DNA of 64,000 nucleotides from Yinghuangia aomiensis (GCF_039542225.1 NZ_BAABHS010000006.1:124001-188000); one strand, 5' to 3'. Shown: positions 36,612 to 44,997, numbered from the stretch's first letter. Notes: generated by a model not told the origin, from the letters alone. Translations and numbers: made by a program.

Positions 36612-37964
36612 GTGAGCAGAACGTCCCGAGTCCTCCCCGAGGCGGAACCCGATCCGGACGGCAGGCCTGCGGGCGGTGCCCGGCCGGCCGACGCCGGCGG
36701 TCCGCCGTTCGGTCCGCGGCTGTTCGGTCCGCGTTTCCCGCCGCCGCTGGCGTGGCTGCCGCGCGATGTGCTGCTGTCCGTGTTCCTGGGGGCCCTGCAG
36801 ATCGCCGGCACGTTCGGTGCGGCACGCGGCCAGCGGCACACCGCCGGGCTGCGCGGTCTGGACGCCTTGGCGATCGTGCTGGCGTGCATCGGCCCGCTGC
36901 TGCTGCTCGTGCGGCGCCGCTACCCGGTGCCGGTGCTGATCGCGTCGGTGCTGCCTCCGCTGGTGTACGCGCTGCGCGACTATCCGCCCGGCCCGGTGTA
37001 CCTGTCGCTGGTCGTCGCGCTGTTCACCGCGATGACCGCGGGCTGCCGGACGGTGTCCTACGTCGTCCTGGTCGCGGGCTACGTGGTCATAGGCTGGATC
37101 GTGCCGTGGGTGCGCGACGACGAGCCGCCGAGCGCGGCCTGGGCGGGCGGGGTCGCGGCATGGCTGATGGTGCTCGCCGCGTTCAGCGAGGTCGTGCGGG
37201 TGCGGCGGGCGTACGTGGCCGCCGAGCGGCAGCGTGCCGCCGAGGAGCAGGCCGCCCGCGAGGAGGCCGAACGCCGCCGCGCGGGCGAGGAGCGGCTGCG
37301 CATCGCCCGCGAACTCCACGACGTGCTCGCCCACCACATCTCGCTGATGAACGTGCAGGCCTCGGTCGGCCTGGAGTTGATGGACGCGAACCCCGAGCAG
37401 GCCCGCACCGCGCTCACCGCGGTCAAGCAGGCGAGCCGGGAAGCGCTCGGCGAACTCCGGGGCGTGCTGGCGATTCTCAAGGGCGAGGGCGAGTCGGCGC
37501 CGCGTACGCCCACCGCAGGACTCGCCGACCTCGACGATCTGGTGTCACGAGCCTCGACCGCGCATCTCGCGGTGCGGCTGGAACGCGACAACGCGGTGCG
37601 GGACCTGCCCGGACCGGTCGGATTGGCCGCGTACCGCATCGTGCAGGAGGCGGTGACGAACGCGGTGCGGCATTCCGGTGCCGCGCACGTGACCGTGCGC
37701 CTGTCGCTCGCGGACGGCGGCGGCGCACTGCGGGTCGCCGTGGAGGACGACGGGCGCGGGCCCACCGGGGCCGCGGGCACGTCCGGCGGCCACGGCCTGC
37801 GCAACATGCGGGAGCGGGCAAGTGCCCTGGGCGGCACGCTGTCCAGCGGCGCCCGTCCCGGTGGCGGCTTCCGGGTGGTGGCCGTGCTGCCGGTCACCGG
37901 CGACAATGCAGGCGACGCGCGGGACGGCCGCGCGGACGCCCACGAGGGAGACGGTGCCGCGTGA
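36612..37964 (+). CDS. NarL-type sensor histidine kinase
   Basis: This kinase is about 450 residues long. Five or six transmembrane helices (about residues 52-195) have no large sensor loop. A coiled coil follows (about 198-228, rich in Ala/Glu/Arg), then the HisKA_3 dimerisation motif with His236 in ARELHDVLAHHIS. The HATPase domain carries VQEAVTNAVRHSG and GGHGLRNMRERA. The start is uncertain: GTG at 36612 fits the family N-terminus but has only a weak GAGTGG behind it, and an ATG at 36348 would add 88 low-complexity residues. Its stop overlaps the regulator's GTG by 4 bp. Confidence 0.9.
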   Translation: MSRTSRVLPEAEPDPDGRPAGGARPADAGGPPFGPRLFGPRFPPPLAWLPRDVLLSVFLGALQIAGTFGAARGQRHTAGLRGLDALAIVLACIGPLLLLVRRRYPVPVLIASVLPPLVYALRDYPPGPVYLSLVVALFTAMTAGCRTVSYVVLVAGYVVIGWIVPWVRDDEPPSAAWAGGVAAWLMVLAAFSEVVRVRRAYVAAERQRAAEEQAAREEAERRRAGEERLRIARELHDVLAHHISLMNVQASVGLELMDANPEQARTALTAVKQASREALGELRGVLAILKGEGESAPRTPTAGLADLDDLVSRASTAHLAVRLERDNAVRDLPGPVGLAAYRIVQEAVTNAVRHSGAAHVTVRLSLADGGGALRVAVEDDGRGPTGAAGTSGGHGLRNMRERASALGGTLSSGARPGGGFRVVAVLPVTGDNAGDARDGRADAHEGDGAA

Positions 37965-38623
37965 TCAGGTTGGTCCTCGCCGACGACCAGGCGCTGGTCC
38001 GCGCCGGATTCCGGGCGCTGATCGACGCGCAGCCGGACATGGAGGTGGTCGCCGAGGCCGCCGACGGCGAGGCGGCGTTCGCCGCGGTCCGCGAACACCG
38101 GCCCGACGTCGTGCTCATGGACATCCGCATGCCGGGCGTCGACGGCCTGGAAGCGGCCCGCCGGATCACCGCGGACCCGGACCTGACCGCGACGCGGGTC
38201 ATCATCCTCACCACGTTCGACCTCGACGAGTACGTGTTCGAGGCGCTCCGGCACGGGGTCAGCGGCTTCCTGGTCAAGGACACCGAGCCGGCCGAACTGG
38301 TGCGCGGCGTACGCTCCGTGGCCTCCGGCGACGCGCTCCTGTCGCCCGGCGTCACCCGGCGCCTCATCGAGGAGTACAGCGCGCAGGCCACCCCGCCCGC
38401 GCAGACCCCGGGCCTGGAACTCCTGACCGGCCGCGAGCGCGAGGTCGTCGGCCTGGTCGGCCAAGGCCTGTCGAACGAGGAAATCGCGGACCAGTTGGTG
38501 GTGAGCCCGCTGACCGCCAAGACGCACGTCAGCCGCGCCATGGTGAAGCTTGCCGTCCGGGACCGCGCGCAGTTGGTCGTGTTCGCCTACGAGACCGGGC
38601 TGGTCCGGCCGGGGCGCCGCTGA
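37961..38623 (+). CDS. NarL/FixJ-family response regulator
   Basis: This 220-residue regulator has a receiver with LADDQ, phospho-acceptor Asp54 in VLMDIRMPG and Lys in FLVKDTEP. A LuxR-type HTH covers about residues 150-212 (LTGREREVVGLVGQGLSNEEIA, then SPLTAKTHVSRAMVKL). It forms a translationally coupled pair with the preceding kinase (GTGA overlap) and is divergent from the ABC exporter operon, its likely target. Confidence 0.95.
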   Translation: MIRLVLADDQALVRAGFRALIDAQPDMEVVAEAADGEAAFAAVREHRPDVVLMDIRMPGVDGLEAARRITADPDLTATRVIILTTFDLDEYVFEALRHGVSGFLVKDTEPAELVRGVRSVASGDALLSPGVTRRLIEEYSAQATPPAQTPGLELLTGREREVVGLVGQGLSNEEIADQLVVSPLTAKTHVSRAMVKLAVRDRAQLVVFAYETGLVRPGRR

Positions 38624-38694
38624 ATCCGGCAATTCGGCTTCTCACTAAGCCCGTTCGAGGGAAAACCGGCGGTCGGCGGGGAAAGCATCCCGGC

Positions 38695-39234
38695 ATGGAC
38701 GTCCACAGCCTGGCCGCCGTGCTCGGGGCCGCCGCGGGTCTGGCCGGTGCGTACCTCCATCGCCGCGGGCGGGTGCGGGCGTGGCTGCCGCATCTGTTCA
38801 TGGCCGCCGCCATGGCCGCGATGGCACTCCCCGAACGCGATCCGCTGGGGCCGGCGGGCTGGATGCTGCTGCTCGGCGTGGGCGCCGCCTGGGCGCTGGG
38901 GCGTCCGGGGACGCGGCGCGGGGCGGGCCGGGCCGCCGCGGCCCTGGATTTGTACGCGATGGGCGTCCTCACGCTGCTGATGCCGGCCGTGCACGGCGGC
39001 GGGCACGCGCACCACGGGGGCGGCGCGGATTCGACGTGGTGGGTGCCGCCGTATGCGGCGCTGCTTGCCGTGTGGTTCGCGGCCCGCGTGGCGTTGGCCA
39101 CCGCCGAGTACCGCCGTTACGCGGCCGTGCCCGCGTCCGGTCCGCGGTTCGACGGCTGCGCGAATCCATCGGTGTCGTCGGCGTGTTCGACGGCGATGAT
39201 CACGTCGATGGCGGTGATGGCTTTCGCGGCGTAG
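38695..39234 (+). CDS. small membrane protein, DUF5134-like
   Basis: This 179-residue protein has about five hydrophobic helices: LAAVLGAAAGLAGAYL, LFMAAAMAAMAL, GWMLLLGVGAAWALG, LYAMGVLTLLMPAV and the C-terminal AMITSMAVMAFAA. A short His/Gly-rich loop (HGGGHAHHGGG, about residues 100-110) could bind a metal. The layout recalls the actinobacterial DUF5134 family, but I assign that only tentatively. The ATG at 38695 has GGGGAAAG about 9 nt upstream. It follows the response regulator by 71 bp and may be read from the same transcript. Confidence 0.72.
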   Translation: MDVHSLAAVLGAAAGLAGAYLHRRGRVRAWLPHLFMAAAMAAMALPERDPLGPAGWMLLLGVGAAWALGRPGTRRGAGRAAAALDLYAMGVLTLLMPAVHGGGHAHHGGGADSTWWVPPYAALLAVWFAARVALATAEYRRYAAVPASGPRFDGCANPSVSSACSTAMITSMAVMAFAA

Positions 39235-39250
39235 CGGCCTTGCCGCGCGG

Positions 39251-39784
39251 TCAGTCCTCGTCCGCCATCAGCGCCAGCTTGGTCACCGTGTTCCAATTGC
39301 GCGCCGTCCCGCCCGCCTTCAGCTTGCGTTCGACGACGAGCGGCAGCTTGGCTTCGTTGATGCCGCGCGGCAGGTTGTAGTAGATCTCCCGGCCGGTGAC
39401 GGCCATTTCGTCCGGCGGATATGCGGCGGCGTCGACGTCGGCCAGCTTGGCGGTGTCGACGGGCTCGGCGAAGAACGTCACCAGGAACTTCGACGGGTGG
39501 CCGACGTCGAGCGGGTTGGCGTCCACGACCGCGCGCATCTCGGCGCCGGTGCGGACCATGACGCGGATGCTGCCGCCGAAGGTCTCGGTGATCGCCGCTT
39601 CCACGGCGGCGGACACCGTGGCGGGATCGGCGGCGTCGGCCCGGAAGACCGCGTTGCCGCTCTGCAGCAGCGTGGCGACTTCGGCATAGCCCAACCCGTC
39701 GAGCATCGCGCGGAGTTCCGCCATCGGGATCTTGTTCTTGCCGCCGACGTTGATACCGCGGAGCAGCGCGACGAAGCGGGTCAC
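39251..39784 (-). CDS. DUF1697 family protein
   Basis: This 177-residue protein matches the widespread DUF1697 family, whose members begin with RFVALLRGINVGGKNKIPM and continue with LRAMLDGLGYAEVATLLQSGNAVF. Conserved REIYYNLPRGINEAKL and RNWNTVTKLALM complete the family pattern. Its biochemical role is unknown; it is a soluble alpha/beta protein. The GTG at 39784 has AAGGA 8 nt upstream. It is the last of a minus-strand run of tsaD, the APH(6)-like kinase and this gene, with a 44-bp gap before it. Confidence 0.92.
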   Translation of the reverse strand: MTRFVALLRGINVGGKNKIPMAELRAMLDGLGYAEVATLLQSGNAVFRADAADPATVSAAVEAAITETFGGSIRVMVRTGAEMRAVVDANPLDVGHPSKFLVTFFAEPVDTAKLADVDAAAYPPDEMAVTGREIYYNLPRGINEAKLPLVVERKLKAGGTARNWNTVTKLALMADED

Positions 39785-39828
39785 AGGGGGCGTCCTTTCG
39801 GGGGCCGTGCGGCAGGTCGTGCCGGTGG

Positions 39829-40863
39829 TCAGAGCGACGAGTACAGCATCCAGGCGACGTGCATGACCTCCGGCTTGCCGGACTCGGGGAGCGTGGCGTC
39901 CTGGACGTCCCACACGGCGGACAGCACCGCCACGACGAACCCCCACATCGTCAGCATGTCGCGGCCGAGATCGGCGCCCGGCACCGCGCCGTCGAGTTCC
40001 TCGGCGAGCACGCCGATCCGGCTGTCGAGAATGCGCGCGGCACCGCAGCCGGTCGAGCGGCTCGGCAGCAGCCCCGGATTCCACAGCATGACCGCGGTGT
40101 CGAACCCGGGGTCGCCGCGCAGCCCCTTGGGGTCGATCGCCAGCCAGGCCGGGGCGCCGTCGCGGGTGGCGTGCAGCAGGTTGCCGTGGTGGAGGTCGCC
40201 GTGCAGGAGCAGTCCGGCGTGCGGGGCGGAGGCCAGGTCGCGGAAGAGGCCGCGGGCGGCGGCGAAGAGGTCGGGGTCGAGGGGCCCGGCGGCGGGGTGG
40301 GTGTCCGCGTACCAGTCGAAGTCCTCGGCGTACTCAACGACTTCGGGAATCCGGACGGTGTCGGTGGTGCCGGGCACCGCGAGGGCTTCGGGGGCCGGCT
40401 GCCACAGGCCGCGCATCGAGGCGGCCAGGGCCCGGGTGGCCGCGGCGTCGTCCGCCTTGATGCCGAGTGCTGCGGCGCGCGGCGGCCAGGTGGCGTCGGC
40501 GAGCGTCTCGGCGGTGTACCCCGGCTCGGCGCGTTCCAGCAGCATGATCCGGGCGTCGGGGTCGTGGTGGTGGAGCCGCGTCGCGCCGCGGCCCTGCCAG
40601 GCGGCGAGCACGGCGGCCTCTCGCGCGGCGGTCTCGGCGCCGGGCGGTGCGGCTTTGACCACGTGGCCGGTGCCGTCGGCCGCGTCGGCGGAGGCGACGA
40701 AGTTGTAGGAGAGCGGATAGGGCTCGCCGACGGTCAACCCGTGGGCGTCCGCGTACGCGCCGACCAGCGCGGGCAGCCCGGCCAGCCAGGCCCGGCCTTC
40801 GGCTCCGTACAGGCTGCTGATCGTGTCGCGGAAAGCCCGCGGCGGCTTCCAGTCCGCGCGCAC
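39829..40863 (-). CDS. APH(6)/hydroxyurea-kinase-like phosphotransferase
   Basis: This 344-residue kinase-fold protein is of the streptomycin 6-kinase-like group. The catalytic loop is LLLHGDLHHGNLL near residue 215. The metal-binding segment is WLAIDPKGLRGDPGFDTAVML, as in that group. An N-lobe region with GTGHVVKAAPPG would hold the ATP-binding Lys. It may phosphorylate an aminoglycoside or a cellular sugar; resistance cannot be concluded. The GTG start at 40863 lies 5 bp after the tsaD stop without a clear ribosome-binding site, so translation may depend on coupling to tsaD. Confidence 0.87.
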   Translation of the reverse strand: MRADWKPPRAFRDTISSLYGAEGRAWLAGLPALVGAYADAHGLTVGEPYPLSYNFVASADAADGTGHVVKAAPPGAETAAREAAVLAAWQGRGATRLHHHDPDARIMLLERAEPGYTAETLADATWPPRAAALGIKADDAAATRALAASMRGLWQPAPEALAVPGTTDTVRIPEVVEYAEDFDWYADTHPAAGPLDPDLFAAARGLFRDLASAPHAGLLLHGDLHHGNLLHATRDGAPAWLAIDPKGLRGDPGFDTAVMLWNPGLLPSRSTGCGAARILDSRIGVLAEELDGAVPGADLGRDMLTMWGFVVAVLSAVWDVQDATLPESGKPEVMHVAWMLYSSL

Positions 40864-40868
40864 GGTTG

Positions 40869-41936
40869 CTAGCTCGCGGCGCGCAGGCCGGCGGGACGCG
40901 GCTGGAGCAGGGCGTCGACGAGGGGCGCGGACGGGTCGATCGTCAGATCGAGCGGCGCGGGCGGGCGTCCGGCCCGGATCAGCAGGTCGCCGACCGCGGC
41001 GGTCATCGCCCCGTTGTCGGTGCACAGCCGCAGCGGCGGCACGCGCAACGCGATCCCGGCGGCCGCGCAGCGCTCCTCGGCGAGCGCCCGCACCCGCGAG
41101 TTCGCCGCGACCCCGCCGACGACGACGAGGGTGTCGACCCCGCGGGCCCGGCAGGCTGCCACCGCCTTGCGGGTCAGCACGTCCGCAATGGCCTCCTGCA
41201 GCGACGCGGCGGCGTCCGCGACGGCGGGTTCGCGCCCGGCACGCCGCTCCGCCTCGGCCCACCGCGCCGCGGCGGTCTTGAGCCCGGAGAACGAGAACCC
41301 GAACGCGGCGTCGCGCGGCCCGGTCATCGGCCGCGGGAAGGCGACCGCCTTCGCGTTGCCGGTCTTGGCGGCCCGGTCGACGTTGGGGCCGCCGGGGTAC
41401 GGCAGCCCGAGCACGCGCGCGGCCTTGTCGAAGCACTCCCCCGCGGCGTCGTCGACGGTGTCGCCGAGGTGCTCGATCGGGTCGGTGGCGAGGTCGCGGA
41501 CGTAGAGGAGCGAGGTGTGGCCGCCGGAGACGATCAGCACGATCGACGGGTTCGGCAGCGGCTCGCCGTCGAGCGTGGCGGCGGCGACGTGCCCGGCGAG
41601 GTGGTGGACGCCGTACAGCGGCACGTCCAGCGCCAGCGCGTAGGCCTTCGCGGCGGCGACCCCGACCTGCAGCGCGGTGGCCAGACCCGGGCCGGCGGTG
41701 ACGGCGATCGCGCCGACGTCCGCGAGCGTGAGGCCGGCGTCGGCGAGCGCGGCACGGACCACCGGGGTGACGGAGTGCAGGTGCGCGCGGGCGGCGATCT
41801 CGGGCACGACACCGCCGAACCGGGCGTGCTCGTCCATGCTCGACGCGACCGCCTGCCCGAGCACGACCCCGTCCCGGACCAGCCCGACCCCGGTCTCGTC
41901 GCACGACGTCTCGATCCCGAGAACCACCGGACCCAC
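40869..41936 (-). CDS. tsaD: tRNA N6-adenosine threonylcarbamoyltransferase TsaD
   Basis: This 355-residue ASKHA-fold enzyme transfers threonylcarbamoyl to A37 of ANN-decoding tRNAs, a near-universal essential step. Landmarks are GIETSCDETGVG at the start, the metal-binding HARFGGVVPEIAARAHL, VSGGHTSLLYV, GLPYPGGPNVD and FSFSGLKTA. The GTG at 41936 gives the family N-terminus directly and has GAGGGCGG upstream. In many actinobacteria tsaD follows tsaB and rimI; here those genes are not next to it and a kinase gene follows instead. Confidence 0.96.
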   Translation of the reverse strand: MGPVVLGIETSCDETGVGLVRDGVVLGQAVASSMDEHARFGGVVPEIAARAHLHSVTPVVRAALADAGLTLADVGAIAVTAGPGLATALQVGVAAAKAYALALDVPLYGVHHLAGHVAAATLDGEPLPNPSIVLIVSGGHTSLLYVRDLATDPIEHLGDTVDDAAGECFDKAARVLGLPYPGGPNVDRAAKTGNAKAVAFPRPMTGPRDAAFGFSFSGLKTAAARWAEAERRAGREPAVADAAASLQEAIADVLTRKAVAACRARGVDTLVVVGGVAANSRVRALAEERCAAAGIALRVPPLRLCTDNGAMTAAVGDLLIRAGRPPAPLDLTIDPSAPLVDALLQPRPAGLRAAS

Positions 41937-42081
41937 CGTGACACCGCCCTCACCCTGGGAAACCGCGGCTCCTGCGCCGCACCGGGGCAAGATTAGCGGG
42001 CCGCCACCGCAGGGCCGCGGTCCCCCGATCGGCGTAGCGTGGAGCGAGGGGCAACTCCAGCGCCATCGAGGGAGACGTCCA

Positions 42082-42333
42082 ATGCCCGGATCGACCACCC
42101 TGAGCCGCCACGCCTCGGCGACCTTTCTCGACCACACGGACGCGGAACGCCTGCTCGCCGTCGTCAACGAACTCGCCCGCATGACCGTCGACACCCCGAA
42201 CCGCTTGTCGGACGCCCAGGTCGCCGCGCTGTGCGGCCCCTCGATGTCCGGCCGGGCCGAACTGGCCGCGTGGCTCACCGGATTGAGTGGAACGGTGAGC
42301 GAACAGCAACATCATGGTTTGGGCCATGCGTGA
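42082..42333 (+). CDS. small hypothetical protein
   Basis: This 83-residue protein of unknown function has good coding support: the ATG at 42082 lies 7 nt after a perfect GAGGGAG. The sequence is soluble and mostly helical (HTDAERLLAVVNELARM, then SDAQVAALC and AELAAWLTGL), with one Cys. It could be a small regulator or an adaptor. Its 3' end runs into the dyad sequence in front of vapBC. It is divergent from tsaD across 145 bp. Confidence 0.7.
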   Translation: MPGSTTLSRHASATFLDHTDAERLLAVVNELARMTVDTPNRLSDAQVAALCGPSMSGRAELAAWLTGLSGTVSEQQHHGLGHA

Positions 42334-42341
42334 ATGTTGCT
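42305..42341. promoter_or_regulatory. nested dyad (candidate VapBC operator)
   Basis: Outer arms AGCAACAT (42305-42312) and ATGTTGCT (42334-42341) enclose an inner pair CATGG (42313-42317) and CCATG (42324-42328). The element ends 45 bp before the vapB ATG and overlaps the last codons of the preceding small gene. VapB antitoxins typically autorepress at such inverted repeats. It could alternatively be a terminator for the small gene. Confidence 0.6.
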
Positions 42342-42386
42342 ACGTTCTGTGGCGAGAGCCGCACCACTTGTGACATGGAGGGGCAG

Positions 42387-42605
42387 ATGGCCGAAGTCGA
42401 AATCACCATTCGCATCGACGAAGCGGTCTTGGCCGAAGCAAAGTCGTTGATGCGCACCGAGGGCAACGAGGAGACGCTGCTCGAGGCCGTGACCGTGGCC
42501 ATCGGCGCCGTGTACCAACGCCGCGCCGCCTTGCAGCGGATGCAGCAGATGGCGGCCGATGGCGACCTGTTCACGGAGAACGTCCGGGAGAAGCGGCCGG
42601 CGTGA
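42387..42605 (+). CDS. vapB: VapB-type antitoxin
   Basis: This 72-residue antitoxin has an N-terminal ribbon-helix-helix-like part (EVEITIRIDEAVLAEAKSLM) and a helical C-terminus (AVYQRRAALQRMQQMAADGDLF) that would wrap the toxin. The ATG at 42387 is chosen because it gives the canonical N-terminus; the GGAGGGG lies close upstream, and another in-frame ATG at 42375 overlaps it. The stop overlaps the toxin GTG by 4 bp, the usual coupling for toxin-antitoxin pairs. It neutralises VapC and probably represses its own promoter at the upstream dyad. Confidence 0.88.
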   Translation: MAEVEITIRIDEAVLAEAKSLMRTEGNEETLLEAVTVAIGAVYQRRAALQRMQQMAADGDLFTENVREKRPA

Positions 42606-43024
42606 GCGAGAGCTACTTGATCGACGCGAGCGCCTGCCACCGGCTCGTCCGCAATGCAGCAGTTGCGCGCGAGTGGAACGAGGTAGTCGAAAAGGGTCGG
42701 GTCGGCGTCAGCGGATATACCCAACTCGAACTCGTCCACGGCATGAGCGACCGCGCCCATCCGGCGTTCGTGGAACGCGATCTGCTGAATGCGCTCACAT
42801 GGACCGTCGATCCCGACGGTGTTGTGAGACGAGCCAAGCAGGTCCAGGGCATGCTGCGTGAGCGCAGTTGGCATCAGGGCCCCGGCGTCGTGGACCTGCT
42901 GGTCGCAGCGACCGCCCAGCTCCTCGGGCTGACGCTCCTGCACTACGACGCCGATTTCGAAACCATCGCCAAGGTCACCGGCCAGCCCCACCGCTGGATC
43001 GCCGTGCGCGGGTCCGTGTCCTAA
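42602..43024 (+). CDS. vapC: VapC-type PIN-domain ribonuclease toxin
   Basis: This 140-residue PIN endoribonuclease has the acidic active site: Asp near residue 8 (YLIDASAC), Glu near 43 (QLELVHG), Asp near 98 (GVVDLLVAATA) and Asp near 116 (LLHYDADFE). VapC toxins cleave specific tRNAs or rRNA; the target here is unknown. The GTG start overlaps vapB by 4 bp. The gene's stop overlaps the convergent Fur-family gene's stop by 3 bp, an unusually tight junction with no room for a terminator. Confidence 0.92.
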   Translation: MSESYLIDASACHRLVRNAAVAREWNEVVEKGRVGVSGYTQLELVHGMSDRAHPAFVERDLLNALTWTVDPDGVVRRAKQVQGMLRERSWHQGPGVVDLLVAATAQLLGLTLLHYDADFETIAKVTGQPHRWIAVRGSVS

Positions 43025-43521
43025 GGCGCAGCACGTCTGCTGGCGGGGGTCGTCGCACAGTTCGCACACACTCCCGTCAGCGCCACCCCCATCGGGTCCA
43101 GTCTGAAGCCCGAGTCGTCCGCCAGGCGCTTGGCCGCGTCGTCGAGCAGGTCTCCCGCGGCCCGTGTCACCGTGCCGCAGACGTTGCAGCGGACGTGGAC
43201 GAACGTCTCGTCCTCCCCGGTCAGTTCACCGGCCAACCGGTAGGCCGCCGCGTCCTGGCCCATGCGCGTCTGGACGACCAGCCCCAGCCGTTCGAGCGCG
43301 TCCAGCGCGCGGTAGATCGTCGTGCGGTGCACCCCCGGCGCCGCGCGGTTGACCTCGGCGAAGATGCCGTCCGCGGTCAGGTAGCCGGGAGCCGAAGGGT
43401 CGGCCAACACCCGCAGAACCGCCGTGCGCGCGACGGTGACCCGCTCGCCGTGGGCGCGGATCCGGCGGACCGCTTCGTCGACGGTTTGCGCCGGGGTGGG
43501 GTGTGGCGATGCGGGGTCCAT
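43021..43521 (-). CDS. Fur-family metalloregulator
   Basis: This 166-residue regulator has a winged helix over residues 15-95 (HRTTIYRALDALERLGLV) and a dimerisation domain with two CxxC pairs (residues 112/115 and 152/155) for structural zinc. The usual His-rich run before the first CxxC is reduced to FVHVRC, so the sensed metal cannot be assigned. The ATG at 43521 abuts a perfect palindrome and has no ribosome-binding site, which suggests leaderless translation or a later start. The palindrome resembles the Streptomyces Nur (nickel) box. It is divergent from cobG. Confidence 0.9.
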   Translation of the reverse strand: MDPASPHPTPAQTVDEAVRRIRAHGERVTVARTAVLRVLADPSAPGYLTADGIFAEVNRAAPGVHRTTIYRALDALERLGLVVQTRMGQDAAAYRLAGELTGEDETFVHVRCNVCGTVTRAAGDLLDDAAKRLADDSGFRLDPMGVALTGVCANCATTPASRRAAP

Positions 43522-43538
43522 ATGCAACAGTGTTGCAT
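43522..43538. promoter_or_regulatory. 17-bp perfect palindrome, Nur/Fur-type box
   Basis: ATGCAACAGTGTTGCAT has perfect 8-1-8 dyad symmetry and contains TGCAA-N5-TTGCA, the spacing described for the nickel regulator Nur of Streptomyces. It lies immediately before the Fur-family start codon and 83 bp before cobG, so it could control either or both. Confidence 0.8.
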
Positions 43539-43621
43539 GTAGCCCGCCACCCGGCGATCCGGGCCGGGCGCCGGAAGCCTTCACGGCGAAGGCCCGCACC
43601 GCACACCGGAGGGAGCAGCGC

Positions 43622-44935
43622 ATGGACGGCACACCCGTGGTCCGCGACCGCGCCGACGCCTGCCCCGGTGCGCTCGACGCCGCGCCCGCCGACGACGGAC
43701 TGATCGCCCGCGTCCGCCTCCCCGGCGGCCGGCTCACCCCCGCCGCGGCGCGCACGCTCGCCGCGTGCGCCGACGCGCTCGGCAAAGGCCACGTCGACCT
43801 GACCGTCCGCGCCAACCTCCAGCTCCGCGGCCTCACCCCCGACGGCGTCACCGCCCTCGCGCCGCGCCTCGCCGCCGCCGGGCTGCTGCCGTCGCGGACC
43901 CACGACCGGGTCCGGAACATCGTCGCGTCGCCGTTCGCGGGCCGGGACCCGGGCGCGCTGGTCGACGGCGAGGCGATCGTCGTCGCTTTGGACACCGCGT
44001 TGTGCCGTATACCCGAACTCGCCGCACTTCCAGGGAGATTCCTGTTCTCCGTCGACGACGGGGGCTTCCCGGTGGCGACGCGTCGGCACGACGTGGCCCT
44101 GGTCGCCGCCGGCCCAGGCGCTGTCGCGCTGTGGGTCGGGGGGACCGACACCGGACTCCGCGCGACCGCCGCCGAAGCACCGGGAGTAGCGCTCGCGGCG
44201 GCCAAAGCCTTTCTGCGGCTGCGGGCGGCTGCCGACAGCAGCGCTTGGCATGTCCGCGAACTCCCCGGCGCCGCCGAGGAGGTGGCGAACGCACTGGGCG
44301 GCACCCCCACGGCACCCGAACCCCGGCGCGCCGGCCCGAAGCTCGGTCGCCACCGGCAAACCGATGGCCGCTGGGCCGTCTCCGCGCTCGTCCCGCTCGG
44401 CCGCTTGACGTCGCGTCAGCTCATCGCGCTTGCCGACCTTGCCGACCGGGTGAGTGCCCCGGGCCACGGCCGCCTCCGGGTTTCCCCGTGGCGTGGCATC
44501 GTCGTCGGAGACGTACCGGCATCGCAGGTGGCCGACGTGATTGCCGCGCTGGCCGCGATCGACGTGCCCGCCGACCCGGACTCGCCCTGGCGGGGCATCA
44601 GCGCGTGCAGCGGCGTCGGCGAGTGCCGCCGGGCGGCGGCGGATGTCCGGGGGTTGGCGCGGGCATTCGCGGAGGCCGGCGGCGTGGCCGCGACGCGGCA
44701 TGACGGTCCGGCAGCGGTCCCCCCTCGCCGGCTGCCCGACTGCCAGGAACTTCCCCGCACCTCTGTCCACTTCGCCGCGTGCGAACGAGCCTGCGGAAAG
44801 CCCGCCGGAGCGGCGACCGCGATCACGCACGGCAATGCCGCCGAGGTCACCGTCGTCGGTGCGTCGGCGGAGGTCTCCGCGGGCGTTGAGGCCGCCGCCG
44901 CGACCCTTGCCGGCTTCCCCCCGCCTGACCGCTGA
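43622..44935 (+). CDS. cobG: precorrin-3B synthase
   Basis: This 437-residue oxygen-dependent enzyme of aerobic cobalamin synthesis hydroxylates precorrin-3A and contracts toward precorrin-3B. It has the sulfite/nitrite-reductase half-domain fold. The N-terminal ferredoxin-like repeat includes GHVDLTVRANLQLRGL, and a second repeat contains GRLRVSPWRGIVV. The [4Fe-4S] ligands are visible in ACSGVGECRRA and ACERACGKP. The ATG at 43622 follows GGAGGGAG. It leads the plus-strand series cobG-cobH-cobIJ. Its presence indicates that the oxygen-requiring ring-contraction route is used. Confidence 0.93.
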   Translation: MDGTPVVRDRADACPGALDAAPADDGLIARVRLPGGRLTPAAARTLAACADALGKGHVDLTVRANLQLRGLTPDGVTALAPRLAAAGLLPSRTHDRVRNIVASPFAGRDPGALVDGEAIVVALDTALCRIPELAALPGRFLFSVDDGGFPVATRRHDVALVAAGPGAVALWVGGTDTGLRATAAEAPGVALAAAKAFLRLRAAADSSAWHVRELPGAAEEVANALGGTPTAPEPRRAGPKLGRHRQTDGRWAVSALVPLGRLTSRQLIALADLADRVSAPGHGRLRVSPWRGIVVGDVPASQVADVIAALAAIDVPADPDSPWRGISACSGVGECRRAAADVRGLARAFAEAGGVAATRHDGPAAVPPRRLPDCQELPRTSVHFAACERACGKPAGAATAITHGNAAEVTVVGASAEVSAGVEAAAATLAGFPPPDR

Positions 44936-44997
44936 GCGGCTCTCCGTCAGGCCTGTGGAATTCCCCTGCTCTTACCCGTCTCCCCGAAAGGCCCCCT

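Noticed and set aside
39829..40863. Dedicated streptomycin resistance gene
   Set aside because: The kinase motifs match the APH(6)/hydroxyurea kinase group, but no biosynthetic or resistance context is present, so only a general call is justified.
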